The notes under the pieces are model-generated. The model saw nothing but the letters and a program-made list of their open reading frames with translations, was not told the origin of the DNA and searched no databases. Made by a program: the position numbers and the translations under genes. A stretch of DNA of 63,639 bases from an uncultured Bacteroidaceae bacterium (GTDB lineage Bacteria; Bacteroidota; Bacteroidia; Bacteroidales; Bacteroidaceae), in NCBI GenBank assembly GCA_905235575.1, contig CAJOLZ010000023.1, positions 1 through 63,639 on the forward strand, written 5' to 3'. Shown here piece by piece: positions 18,060 to 25,819 of the stretch. Position 1 is the stretch's first letter, and every line of letters begins with the position of its first letter.

Positions 18060-19547
18060 TCAGTCGTTGAGGTCTATCACGTAGCTGGTCTTGCGTCCGG
18101 CAGGCGTGATTGCCTTTATCCACAGTGTGCGCTCGGGACTCTGGTTGGCGCTCTTCACAGCCTCCTCCCAGTCTTCCACGGTCTGCATCTTGGTTTCGTT
18201 TACCTGCAGGATGATGGTACCCTTGGTGGCACCTTCGGTCTTGAGCTTTCCGTTGCGGATGGCGGTGATAGAGAGTCCGTAGCTTATGTTGAGATTCTTC
18301 TTCTCCTCGTCGGTCACAGGCTTCAGTGCCACGCCCATGTCGTCGAGGTCGACCTCTTCCATGATCTTCGTGTTACCCTGGGTGTTGCGCAGTGTCACGC
18401 TCACGGTGGTCTCCTTCTTGTTTCTCAGATATGTCACCGACACCTTGTCGCCCGGGCGATGCTGTGCGATGGCTTCCTGCAGCTCCGACATTTTGCTAAC
18501 CTTCTTTCCGTCGAACTTCGTGATGACGTCGCCTTGCTCCAGTCCGGCATCCTTGGCTGCGCTGGCATCGGATATCTTTGCCACGTAGACGCCCGAGACG
18601 GTTCCCAGGTCAACCTCGTTGCCTTTTTCCTTTTCCGTATCGATATATACGCTCAGGTCGTTGCCCTGCACACCGAGTATGGCGCGCTGTACGGTGCCAT
18701 AGACCTTGAGGTCGGCCACCACCTTGTTCATGATTGTCGTGGGGATGGCGAAGCCATATCCGCTGTAGCTTCCCGTCTGGCTGTAGAGCATGGCGTTGAT
18801 GCCCACCAGCTCTCCGCGCTCGTTCACCAGTGCGCCGCCGCTGTTGCCGGCGTTGATGGCAGCATCGGTCTGTATGAAGCTTTCGATGCCGTTGGCACCC
18901 AGTCCGCGCGCCTTGGCACTGACGATGCCGGCCGTCACGGTGCTTGTCAGGTTCAGCGGGTTGCCTACTGCCAGCACCCACTGGCCGAGTTTCAGTTCAT
19001 CGCTGTTGCCGATGGGCAGGGTGGGCAGGTCTTTGGCATCAATCTTGATGAGCGCCAGGTCGGTGGTCTCATCGGTTCCGATGATGCGTCCCTTGAACTC
19101 GCGGTTGTCATTCAGCTTCACCTCAATCTCGTCTGCGCCGCCCACCACGTGGTTGTTGGTCACGATGTATCCATCGCTGCTGATAATCACACCGCTGCCG
19201 GCTCCGTGGCTGTCGGGCTCTTTATATTCGCGCTGCTGCGGCTGCTGTCCGCGACCCTGTCCGAAGAAGTCGCCGAAAAACTCGCTGAAGGGGTCGCGAA
19301 CGACATACTGGCGTGTGCGGCCCATCTTTGTTACCTTAATATATGCTACGGCGTCCACCGATTTCTCGGCCGCGTATGTGAGGTCGACATATCCGCCCTG
19401 AGGCACTGACACGGGTGCTGTTGCGAAAACCGGTTCGGCTTCGGCCTCCACCGTCGACTTGGAACTCTTGATGACCGAGGCAGTCACTGCAGTGCTGACG
19501 CATACCAATGCGAGGGCACCAATCCACAATTTAGTTGTCTGTTTCAT
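18060..19547 (-). CDS. HtrA/DegP-type periplasmic serine protease
   Basis: A Deg-family protease-chaperone for envelope protein quality control, 495 residues from the chosen ATG (MKQTTKL; another ATG 12 nt upstream is possible). An N-terminal signal or anchor segment is followed by a trypsin-like domain with catalytic His133 (TNNHVV), Asp163 (TTDLAL) and Ser236 (GNSGGA). The spacing closely matches DegP. A Gln-rich loop (GQGRGQQPQQREYKEPDSHG) precedes the first strand, as in the LA loop of DegP. Two PDZ domains follow (about 300-395 and 400-495; the first with GLEQGDVITKFDGKKV). Confidence 0.95.
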   Translation of the reverse strand: MKQTTKLWIGALALVCVSTAVTASVIKSSKSTVEAEAEPVFATAPVSVPQGGYVDLTYAAEKSVDAVAYIKVTKMGRTRQYVVRDPFSEFFGDFFGQGRGQQPQQREYKEPDSHGAGSGVIISSDGYIVTNNHVVGGADEIEVKLNDNREFKGRIIGTDETTDLALIKIDAKDLPTLPIGNSDELKLGQWVLAVGNPLNLTSTVTAGIVSAKARGLGANGIESFIQTDAAINAGNSGGALVNERGELVGINAMLYSQTGSYSGYGFAIPTTIMNKVVADLKVYGTVQRAILGVQGNDLSVYIDTEKEKGNEVDLGTVSGVYVAKISDASAAKDAGLEQGDVITKFDGKKVSKMSELQEAIAQHRPGDKVSVTYLRNKKETTVSVTLRNTQGNTKIMEEVDLDDMGVALKPVTDEEKKNLNISYGLSITAIRNGKLKTEGATKGTIILQVNETKMQTVEDWEEAVKSANQSPERTLWIKAITPAGRKTSYVIDLND

Positions 19548-19791
19548 AACTTCATCCAATTTTATTTGTTAATATCTAAAATTCAAACTCTCGTTTTTCT
19601 GCTGCAAATATAGAGATATTTTGCCGAATATAGTTTAACTCGCGGCCAAAATTTCCCAAGTTTTAACACAGAAAATAGCTCCTTTAACGGTTGTTAAACG
19701 TAGGAGCACGGCATTTTTACATTCGTTTACGCACCAGACGGAGCTATTTTCCCGGCACGAAAGGCGAGGGCGCACAAGGGGACGAACGAGG

Positions 19792-20115
19792 GAAAGATTC
19801 GTTACATTTATCTGTGCGCATTTTCTTGCAAGACCGATTTTCGGCCGCAGCAGCGTGGAGCGCAGCCTGACGCACCGTGGTGCGACAGCCGTCGCAGCAC
19901 GGTGCGTTTTCTCTCGAAGCACGTTCCAGCGAGAATTTCGTCAAATGAGCAAGGAGAACGCAGAAAATACAAGCATTGATAATCAAGCGGTTACATCGCC
20001 GTCATTTCCCACTGCTCACCCCTGCGCAGCGAAGCCCATCGATTCTCACACCTTCTCACATCGGTTTTCGACACCCACAGAGACATGCAACGGGCCGGAA
20101 TCTTCCGATTTTCGG
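19792..20115 (-). repeat. Dispersed element family A, copy 3 (inverted), with 22-nt palindromic array
   Basis: Read on the minus strand, this copy has the same order of blocks as copies 1 and 2: AATCGGAAGATTC, GTGTGAGAATCGATGGGCTT then CGCTGCGC, GCTTGATTATCAAT, the array (19847-19910), and GGCCGAAAATCGG leading to GAAAATGCGCACAG. It sits in the divergent region between htrA and rnpB (19560-20338). The rest of that region holds a CAAATATA box (19605-19612) that could be the htrA -7 element and the duplicated rnpB promoter. Confidence 0.8.
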
Positions 20116-20225
20116 ACATTTAACCTATTCCGCCCTCTCCTCGAACTTTTCTATTCAGAAATTATATCGGCATAAATCAGATTTGCAGTCATTCAGGTAA
20201 CACAAACGGAATTTTTCCTGTTTCA

Positions 20226-20257
20226 TTTGGCTTTTCGCTCGCTTAACCGCACCTCTG
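20226..20257 (+). promoter_or_regulatory. Decayed upstream copy of the rnpB promoter
   Basis: TTTG (20226-20229), then GCTTTTCGCTCGCTTAACCG, then CACCTCTG (20250-20257). It is nearly identical to the working promoter 77 nt downstream, except that the -7 box is changed in two places from TACCTTTG. A related arrangement is seen before the cyd operon. Confidence 0.6.
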
Positions 20258-20302
20258 ACTATTCATTCGAAAGCACTTCCACTCGGAAAAAAACCAAATA
20301 AA

Positions 20303-20334
20303 TTTGGCTTTTCGCTCGCTTAATCGTACCTTTG
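20303..20334 (+). promoter_or_regulatory. Promoter of rnpB
   Basis: TTTG (20303-20306), 20 nt (GCTTTTCGCTCGCTTAATCG), then TACCTTTG (20327-20334). It is a full consensus match placed 5-7 nt before the predicted 5' end of RNase P RNA. Confidence 0.85.
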
Positions 20335-20338
20335 CAGA

Positions 20339-20722
20339 CGAGAACAGTGGACCGGCCTGCCGCTGGCCCCTTCGTGGGGCGAGAGGAAAGTCCGGGCAAC
20401 ACAGGGCATTCCGCTTCCTAACGGGAAGAGGCTCGCGAGGGTCAGACCGTGCAGAAGAAAACAACCGCCCAAGCAGTCTGCAAGGGCTGCCGGCAAGGGT
20501 GAGAAGGCGGGGTAAGAGCCCACCAGGCCCGTGGTGACACGCGGTGCTGTGCACTCCGGAAGTTGAAAGTTCATGTAAACCGGCGAAGACAAAGAGAGGG
20601 TAGCCCGCCCGAGCCGGAGGGTGGAACGATAGAGACCACGCGGTGACGCTGGCCGTAGATAAATGGCAGGCACCGCACCATTCGTGCGGACACAGAACCC
20701 GGCTTACAGGCCCACTTTCTCG
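20339..20722 (+). ncRNA. rnpB: RNase P RNA (bacterial type A)
   Basis: The catalytic RNA of RNase P, which matures tRNA 5' ends. The universally conserved GAGGAAAGTCCGGGC (CR-I) appears 40-55 nt from the start, and the partner segment ACAGAACCCGGCTTAC (CR-V, completing P4) appears near the end. The outer helix P1 can form between the 5' segment CGAGAACAGTGG and the 3' segment CCCACTTTCTCG. Total length about 384 nt is in range. The 3' end is followed by a short T-run (TTTTCTTC). Exact ends are inferred from helix P1 and the promoter. Confidence 0.93.
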
Positions 20723-20773
20723 TTTTCTTCGCAAAGACGAAACGAAAGAACGCAAACGAGGTAGACATCCTAC

Positions 20774-22054
20774 ATGAAACTGCGGAACATAGAGAGGATA
20801 TGGTCAATCGACGAGCATAAGCTCAGGCCGATGCAACGATGGTGGCTGCGCGTGACAAAGCGCATCTTCATCGCCGTGGAATGCATCAACAAGAACAACA
20901 TCATGAGCTATGCCTCCGCCTTGACGTACAGCAGCATGCTGGCCGCCATACCCGTGTTGGCCATCATCTTCGGCATCAGCCGCGGATTTGGCTTCGGCAG
21001 CTATCTGGAGGATAAGCTGCACGACTCGTTGCAGGTGGGCCCCGAACTGACAGACAAAGTCATCGAGTTTGTCAATTCATATCTGGAGCATACCCAGGAG
21101 GGCGTGGTAATCGGCGTGGGACTGATTGTGTTGCTCTACACACTGGTGTCACTGACAAGCAACATCGAGACAGCCTTCAACACCATCTGGTATGCGCCCT
21201 CGTCCCGAAACATCTACCGCCGCGTGCTCGACTATCTGAGCATCTTCGTGCTCGTCCCCGTGGTCATCGTATTCACAGGTGGCGTCAACCTGACACTGGC
21301 AGCCATCCGCGGCCACTTCCCAGACTATCAGTTCGTGAACGACACCGTGGAGTGGACTATACGCGTCTCCCCCACGCTGCTGGCCTGTGCAGCTTTCGTC
21401 CTGTTGTTCCGTTTCATGCCCAATGCCGACGTGAAATGGAAGAGCGTGTTTGTGCCGGGCATCGCGACAGGTATCCTCTTCATGACTGTGCAGTATCTCT
21501 ATTTCCATTACCAGATAAAGCTGAGCAGCTACAACGCCATCTACGGCTCCTTCGCCGCCATCCCGCTCTTCATGCTGTGGGTTCATATCTCGTGGTGTCT
21601 GTGCCTCATCGGGGCCCAACTGTGCTATGCGCGCCAGTGTCTGGACGACTACGCCTTTGAGCGCAGTAGCATGGAATTGAGCCGCCGCTATCGTGACTCG
21701 CTGACGCTACTGCTGATGTGCCGCATCTGCAAGCGCTTCGCATCGGGAGGAACATCGTTCACAGCCCGGACACTCTCGCGAGACACACATCTGCCGGAGA
21801 CTATCGTGCAGATACTGCTGAACGAACTGGTGAGCATGCAACTGCTGGCTGAAGTGTATGACGAAAGCGGCAAGCACAGAGAGTTTCTGCCCGCCATCGA
21901 CATCAACCGCATCACAGTATCGACGGTGATGAGACGCATCGACTCGCACGGTGCCGAGAGGCTCGACCGCACGTGGCAGGCAAAGACAAAGGACTGGGAA
22001 CAACTGCGCAACCTGAGAATTCATAACGAAGATGCACTGCTGATTGACCTCTGA
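20774..22054 (+). CDS. YihY/BrkB-family membrane protein with C-terminal helical extension
   Basis: A 426-residue protein. The first 300 or so residues form the six-helix YihY/virulence factor BrkB domain (MSYASALTYSSMLAAIPVLA; NAIYGSFAAIPLFMLWVHIS; LCLIGAQLCYAR). The remaining 120 residues are soluble and contain a segment resembling a winged helix (TARTLSRDTHLPETIVQILL). The family was once thought to be RNase BN, which was wrong, and its function remains undefined. It starts 51 nt after rnpB with no separate promoter seen, so it may be expressed by read-through. Confidence 0.9.
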   Translation: MKLRNIERIWSIDEHKLRPMQRWWLRVTKRIFIAVECINKNNIMSYASALTYSSMLAAIPVLAIIFGISRGFGFGSYLEDKLHDSLQVGPELTDKVIEFVNSYLEHTQEGVVIGVGLIVLLYTLVSLTSNIETAFNTIWYAPSSRNIYRRVLDYLSIFVLVPVVIVFTGGVNLTLAAIRGHFPDYQFVNDTVEWTIRVSPTLLACAAFVLLFRFMPNADVKWKSVFVPGIATGILFMTVQYLYFHYQIKLSSYNAIYGSFAAIPLFMLWVHISWCLCLIGAQLCYARQCLDDYAFERSSMELSRRYRDSLTLLLMCRICKRFASGGTSFTARTLSRDTHLPETIVQILLNELVSMQLLAEVYDESGKHREFLPAIDINRITVSTVMRRIDSHGAERLDRTWQAKTKDWEQLRNLRIHNEDALLIDL

Positions 22055-22084
22055 CATCCTCGTCACTCTTCACAAAAAGGCATA

Positions 22085-22113
22085 AAAAAAGAGACCGCGC
22101 AGGTCTCTTTTTT
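22085..22113. terminator. Bidirectional terminator between yihY-like and fimB-like genes
   Basis: AAAAAAGAGACC, loop GCGCA, GGTCTCTTTTTT: a 6-bp GC-containing stem extended by A/T tracts on both sides, between two converging genes. It serves either direction. Confidence 0.9.
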
Positions 22114-22132
22114 CGTATCCGAATACTGTCAA

Positions 22133-23008
22133 TCAGTATGTGTATGTCTTCTCTGCGCCCCACGAATAGTTGAGCGAGAGGCTCGGAGAGTAATCCATCG
22201 TAGGTTCGATGAAGAAATTACCCGTATAGATAGTCAACTGATTGATGGTCATGGGCACCTCCGGGAAAGTGCGGCTCTGGATGAGCGTGCCTTTGCTGTC
22301 GAGTGCATCCACGGTGATTTCCATCGTGGCACCGGTCTTCGGCAGGAAATAATAGAGGGTGAAGCTGTTATTCTTCTTGCCCCACCAGCTGGAAGGATCG
22401 GCAAGCACCATATCGTATGTACGTCCCGTGTTCTGCACACACTCGCCGGTCTGCGCATTCAACACAGAACCACCGCGCGTTGACGTGAACCGCATCGTGG
22501 CCACACCCTCGGGCATCGCATCGGCCATCACCAGACGGAAGGCACCGATGACGCGGTCAAGCACTACGTTGCGCGAAGGTTCCAAACTCTCATCCACGTG
22601 GACAACCTCGGTATACAGGAAGGTGTGCGGCACATATGTATCGTCGAAAGAGATTGCTTTGGAGGACGTCAGATGGCAAGCTTTTGAACCCATGTAACCG
22701 AGGAAAACGATGCGATAAGTGACACCCTCTTCAAGATAAGCAGTGAAGTTGCCATAGTTTTCGTCACCTTTGTTCTGCGTCACCACTTCGTCCACCAGCT
22801 GGTCGGTGTCTGCCGAATAGATGGCCATCGTGAGGTGGTCAAGCAGGTCAACACTCTCGGCACGCGTTTCGTCGCCCAAGTAGTATTGCTCATAGTTCGT
22901 TACATGAAAGTTTACGGCACGGCGCTCGCCTTCCGTCAAGTCGTTACGCTGGCAGGCGGTAAGAAATCCTGCGCAGAGTGCCACCAGGCAATAAATGTAT
23001 TTTTTCAT
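22133..23008 (-). CDS. FimB/Mfa2-family fimbrial anchor-type lipoprotein
   Basis: A 291-residue lipoprotein (signal GFLTACQRN, Cys at about residue 19). The body matches the FimB/Mfa2 family, which anchors and caps type V fimbriae on the Bacteroidales surface. Supporting segments are LDHLTMAIYSADTDQLVDEV, an early beta strand typical of the family, YRIVFLGYMG, and a central VLDRVIGAFRLVMAD. No major fimbrillin or tip genes are adjacent, so it is an orphan copy that may serve an unlinked fimbria. It has its own promoter and ends at the shared terminator. Confidence 0.8.
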   Translation of the reverse strand: MKKYIYCLVALCAGFLTACQRNDLTEGERRAVNFHVTNYEQYYLGDETRAESVDLLDHLTMAIYSADTDQLVDEVVTQNKGDENYGNFTAYLEEGVTYRIVFLGYMGSKACHLTSSKAISFDDTYVPHTFLYTEVVHVDESLEPSRNVVLDRVIGAFRLVMADAMPEGVATMRFTSTRGGSVLNAQTGECVQNTGRTYDMVLADPSSWWGKKNNSFTLYYFLPKTGATMEITVDALDSKGTLIQSRTFPEVPMTINQLTIYTGNFFIEPTMDYSPSLSLNYSWGAEKTYTY

Positions 23009-23028
23009 TTTGTTTTAAGTTTTCCGGA

Positions 23029-23059
23029 CAAAAATACACAGAAAAGGCGAATTGACAAA
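23029..23059 (-). promoter_or_regulatory. Promoter of the fimB-like gene
   Basis: TTTG (23059-23056), 19 nt, then TATTTTTG (23036-23029) on the minus strand, 20 nt upstream of the start codon. Confidence 0.75.
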
Positions 23060-23154
23060 GGCTTTCAAGGATTTTTGGGGCATGCCGGCAGAAATTTACA
23101 TGCTGCGAGATACGATTCTTGCACCGAAGACGCACGATTCTCGTCGAATCTTTG

Positions 23155-23162
23155 TATTTTTG
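23155..23162 (+). promoter_or_regulatory. Probable -7 box of the small membrane protein gene
   Basis: TATTTTTG at 23155-23162, 29 nt before the ATG at 23192. No good TTTG lies at the usual distance upstream, so the promoter is only partly supported. Confidence 0.5.
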
Positions 23163-23191
23163 CTGTGTAAAACAATTAAAACTTACGCATC

Positions 23192-23332
23192 ATGGCATTG
23201 AGAATCATTATCGGGTGGCTCATCTTCGTGGCGGTAACCTATCTGCTCATGTGGTTCGACACGGCATACTACAAATACGATTTCCCGATGCTCTATCGCA
23301 AGATTCTGGACTCATTCACCGAGGAGGAGTGA
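23192..23332 (+). CDS. Small single-pass membrane protein (46 residues)
   Basis: Starts MALRIIIGWLIFVAVTYLLM, one strong transmembrane helix, followed by a short soluble tail rich in Tyr and Asp/Glu (WFDTAYYKYDFPMLYRKILD and an acidic end). It has a TAnnTTTG box upstream. The stop codon overlaps the GTG start of the next gene (GTGA), which supports real translation and coupling. Family not recognised; the tail is probably cytoplasmic. Confidence 0.7.
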   Translation: MALRIIIGWLIFVAVTYLLMWFDTAYYKYDFPMLYRKILDSFTEEE

Positions 23333-23889
23333 AGCTGCGCAGTCTCATACTGGTGCTACTCCCAGCGGCAATGCTGACGGCGTGCGAGAAGTACGATTTC
23401 TCAGACGCCGGACAAACTGAGAGTGACGAAGCCTGGCAGCGTCCGACAGACACGGGGCAGGGCACAAGCACAGCACCCTACACGGTGGAGGACATTCTCT
23501 GGTACGACCACGAAGGCGAGGACGAGTGCTGGGTCATCGGATATGTAGTGGGCGCCACCTACCGCACGATGGAGAACATCGAACTGACGAACGAAACCTC
23601 CTACACACGAAACATACTGCTGGCCAGTGATACCATAGGCTTGACCCCGTGGGATGTCTTGCCGGTGGAACTTTCCACCACGGCCTTGCAGAAGCAATTT
23701 TCACTGCCCTACCGCCCCGAGGGCTTTCACCAGTGTGTGATGTTGCAGGGGCGACCTCTCACCTATTTCAACACCAATGGCCTGCGCGAAATCCGCACAG
23801 GCCATTGGCTTTTTGGTTTCAACATACGTTCCATTCATCCCACTCCCCAGGAGTGGACGGAAGTCGTTATTTCGTCACCAGAACGATGA
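23329..23889 (+). CDS. Lipoprotein with DUF6359-like OB-fold domain
   Basis: A 186-residue lipoprotein starting at a GTG that overlaps the preceding stop. No in-frame ATG precedes the signal sequence (VKLRSLILVLLPAAMLTACE, Cys at residue 19), which decides the start. The domain that follows (TAPYTVEDILWYDHEGEDEC; WVIGYVVGATYRTMENIEL; NILLASDTIG; then VMLQGRPLTYFNTNGLREI) resembles DUF6359, an OB-fold-like module common in secreted Bacteroidetes proteins. Function unknown. The 3' end overlaps the converging export gene by 23 nt. Confidence 0.7.
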   Translation: MKLRSLILVLLPAAMLTACEKYDFSDAGQTESDEAWQRPTDTGQGTSTAPYTVEDILWYDHEGEDECWVIGYVVGATYRTMENIELTNETSYTRNILLASDTIGLTPWDVLPVELSTTALQKQFSLPYRPEGFHQCVMLQGRPLTYFNTNGLREIRTGHWLFGFNIRSIHPTPQEWTEVVISSPER

Positions 23890-24682
23890 TTGAGATGACG
23901 GCCGAAACGAGGCTCAGGATGCTGGCTCCGGCGCTCAGGAAGGTGTAGAACGCACTGCTCTTCACGCTGGCGCTCTTATTGGGTTCCACGTAGATCATAT
24001 CGTTCTGCTGCACGTAGAAGGCCGGGCTGTTGAAGATGTCGGCCTTCGTCAGGTCGAGTTCATACATCTTGCGGATGCCGTTCTCCTCGCGATAGAGCTG
24101 TACGTGCTGACGCAGACCTGTGTCGTCTATGTCGCCGCACTGTGACAGAATATCAAGCACGCTGTTGCGTTCGCTGCTAAGGTTCACCACACGCGGAGCT
24201 CTGACGGCACCCAGCACTGCCACGCGGGCATTGAGCAGACGCACCGTCACCTCGGGGTCTTTTATCAGGCCCGATTCAACAATCTTTTCCTCAATCAGTT
24301 TGGCGGCCTCATCCACCGTAGTGCCAGCCACATGCAGGCTGCCGATGGCGGGAAGATCGAGCAGTCCATCGTTGGTGATGGTGTAGCCATAGGCATTGGT
24401 CATCGAGCCCGAGGAGGTGATGTTGCTGCCCGAGAGGCGGTCGGACGTACCCATCGTGATATCCTGCGCAAAGACGGTGAGCAGTTCGGGCTCGCCGCAG
24501 GTCACCTTGATGAGCACCTGGTCGGCCGGTTTCAGCTTCATTTCATACTGCTGCAGGATGCGCTGGCCCTCGGCATAAATCGAGTCGGCGCCCTGGAAAT
24601 ACACAATCTTCTTTGTAGACACGCAACTGCTCATCGAGAGTACCAACATCGCGATGACAGCGCAGAGAATGGATTTTTTCAT
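23867..24682 (-). CDS. Polysaccharide export lipoprotein, Wza type
   Basis: A 271-residue outer-membrane export lipoprotein (signal SMSSCVSTKK, Cys at about residue 20). It has a Poly_export domain (about 45-140; LKPADQVLIKV) and a single SLBB-like domain (about 145-225; VAVLGAVRAPRVVNLSSERN). A hydrophobic C-terminal helix (about 245-268) would form the outer-membrane part. It stands alone, about 5 kb from the exopolysaccharide genes, and is much shorter than the 843-residue Wza-like protein at 45240, so the genome has at least two export channels. Confidence 0.9.
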   Translation of the reverse strand: MKKSILCAVIAMLVLSMSSCVSTKKIVYFQGADSIYAEGQRILQQYEMKLKPADQVLIKVTCGEPELLTVFAQDITMGTSDRLSGSNITSSGSMTNAYGYTITNDGLLDLPAIGSLHVAGTTVDEAAKLIEEKIVESGLIKDPEVTVRLLNARVAVLGAVRAPRVVNLSSERNSVLDILSQCGDIDDTGLRQHVQLYREENGIRKMYELDLTKADIFNSPAFYVQQNDMIYVEPNKSASVKSSAFYTFLSAGASILSLVSAVISIIVLVTK

Positions 24683-24704
24683 GTTACGATATCGAAATTT
24701 GCTG

Positions 24705-24712
24705 CAAAGATA
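24705..24712 (-). promoter_or_regulatory. -7 box of the Wza-type gene
   Basis: TATCTTTG on the minus strand (24712-24705), 22 nt upstream of the start codon. The expected TTTG about 20 nt further upstream is not clear. Confidence 0.55.
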
Positions 24713-24797
24713 GCATTTTTTATTCGTCCTCGGAACTAAAATTCAGATTTTTAGTCGATGCACTCACCATTATCGGCAATAAATGGAGAAAAATGAT

Positions 24798-24805
24798 TAT
24801 CTTTG
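24798..24805 (+). promoter_or_regulatory. -7 box of the HAD phosphatase gene
   Basis: TATCTTTG at 24798-24805, followed by the ATG at 24831. It rules out the longer reading frame that begins at 24783, which would start upstream of the transcript. Confidence 0.6.
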
Positions 24806-24830
24806 CAGTCAAATTCAAAACCGTAACAAT

Positions 24831-25253
24831 ATGACTATAGCTGTAGATTTCGACGGGACGATAGTGGAAGACCGCTACCCCAAGATAGGTTCGGAAAGAC
24901 CATTTGCCACGCAGACACTGCGCATGCTCATCAAGGAACGCCACCGTCTGATTCTGTGGACCGTACGCGAGGGTGAACTGCTCGACGAAGCCGTGGAATG
25001 GTGCCGCGAGCGAGGGGTGGAGTTCTACGCCGTCAACAAGGATTTTCCCGAAGAGGATGTGGAGAAGAACCGTCATTTCAGCCGCAAAATAAAGGCCGAC
25101 GTGTGGATTGACGACCGCAATATAGGCGGGCTGCCCGACTGGGGGACCATCTACCATATAATTCACGAAAACAAGACTTACGAGGAGATTCTCACCGAGG
25201 AACTGACCGGCGCGCAGCATAAGCCGAAAAAGAAAAAGTGGTGGCAGTTCTGA
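24831..25253 (+). CDS. BT0820-like HAD family phosphatase
   Basis: A 140-residue HAD-fold hydrolase beginning MTIAVDFDGTIVEDRYPKIG. Motif I is DFDGT, with the nucleophile Asp6 and acid/base Asp8. Motif II is the Thr in LILWTVREG. Motif III/IV is represented by the Lys/Asp region ending in ADVWIDDRNIGG. The size and order match the small cap-less HAD phosphatase represented by B. thetaiotaomicron BT0820. The substrate is unknown. The tail is rich in Lys and Trp (KPKKKKWWQF). Confidence 0.85.
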   Translation: MTIAVDFDGTIVEDRYPKIGSERPFATQTLRMLIKERHRLILWTVREGELLDEAVEWCRERGVEFYAVNKDFPEEDVEKNRHFSRKIKADVWIDDRNIGGLPDWGTIYHIIHENKTYEEILTEELTGAQHKPKKKKWWQF

Positions 25254-25313
25254 CCACGTCACCCTGACGTCTCCCCCACCCCTCCGCAACATGCACCGCA
25301 GTTTTCAGCTTGA

Positions 25314-25378
25314 CGCACCGTGGTGCGACAGCCTGCGGACCGTGCTGCGACGCCCGTCGCACCACGGTGCGTTTCCGA
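25314..25378. repeat. 22-nt palindromic array after the HAD gene
   Basis: Three units (25314, 25336, 25358), e.g. CGCACCGTGGTGCG plus ACAGCCTG, ending GGTGCGTTTCC. It lies between the converging HAD and TRL genes. A conventional terminator serving the TRL side lies 33 nt further on. Flanks of element families A and B are absent. Confidence 0.85.
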
Positions 25379-25410
25379 CAGGAGCAAAATAATTGCTAAA
25401 CATCCAAAAA

Positions 25411-25451
25411 AGCAGCCCCCGAGAGTTCACATGAAACTTTCGGGGGCTGCT
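25411..25451. terminator. Terminator of the TRL-like gene
   Basis: Arms AGCAGCCCCCGA (25411-25422) and TCGGGGGCTGCT (25440-25451), a perfect 12-bp stem with a 17-nt loop. The minus strand continues into a T-run (TTTTTTGG), so it ends the TRL transcript; the plus side has TTATATAT. Confidence 0.9.
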
Positions 25452-25484
25452 TATATATATAAAGATGTATAGGCTTCGGGGCAA

Positions 25485-25784
25485 TTACTCGCCATACACA
25501 CGGGTGGTGTGCTTGATGACAAGTCCGAAGAACACGCTCTGGTCTATATATTCAACCTGAGTTACCTTGGTGATGCCACCATTCTTGGCAGCTACACTGA
25601 TATTGTTCGACCGGCCTTTGGAAGACCATAGACCGAGGATGATGGTGGACTTAGCATCGCCTCTCTTGGGACCAACAGGAGCCTTCTCTGCCAGAGCAGC
25701 TCCGCTGTTGATGGTGACACAACTGTTCAGCGAAAACATGGCAAGAAGCGCAGGAAACGCTAACATAATGATTTTCTTTTTCAT
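25485..25784 (-). CDS. TRL-like family lipoprotein
   Basis: A 99-residue protein with a lipoprotein signal (FSLNSCVTIN, Cys at about residue 22). The rest matches the small TRL (tRNA-associated locus) family: GDAKSTIILGL, then AAKNGGITKVTQVEYIDQSV and a terminal RVYGE. These are short secreted beta-rich lipoproteins of unknown function. It lies 35 nt downstream of the rny stop on the same strand and has its own terminator. Confidence 0.75.
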   Translation of the reverse strand: MKKKIIMLAFPALLAMFSLNSCVTINSGAALAEKAPVGPKRGDAKSTIILGLWSSKGRSNNISVAAKNGGITKVTQVEYIDQSVFFGLVIKHTTRVYGE

Positions 25785-25819
25785 AACTTGATGTTTTTTA
25801 GGATTACTTTTGAAATGTA

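Noticed and set aside
15103..19409. Long plus-strand frames opposite the GH2 and htrA genes (for example 15103-16482 and 18036-19409)
   Set aside because: Both overlap minus-strand genes with clear catalytic motifs, and their translations show no domain or signal sequence.
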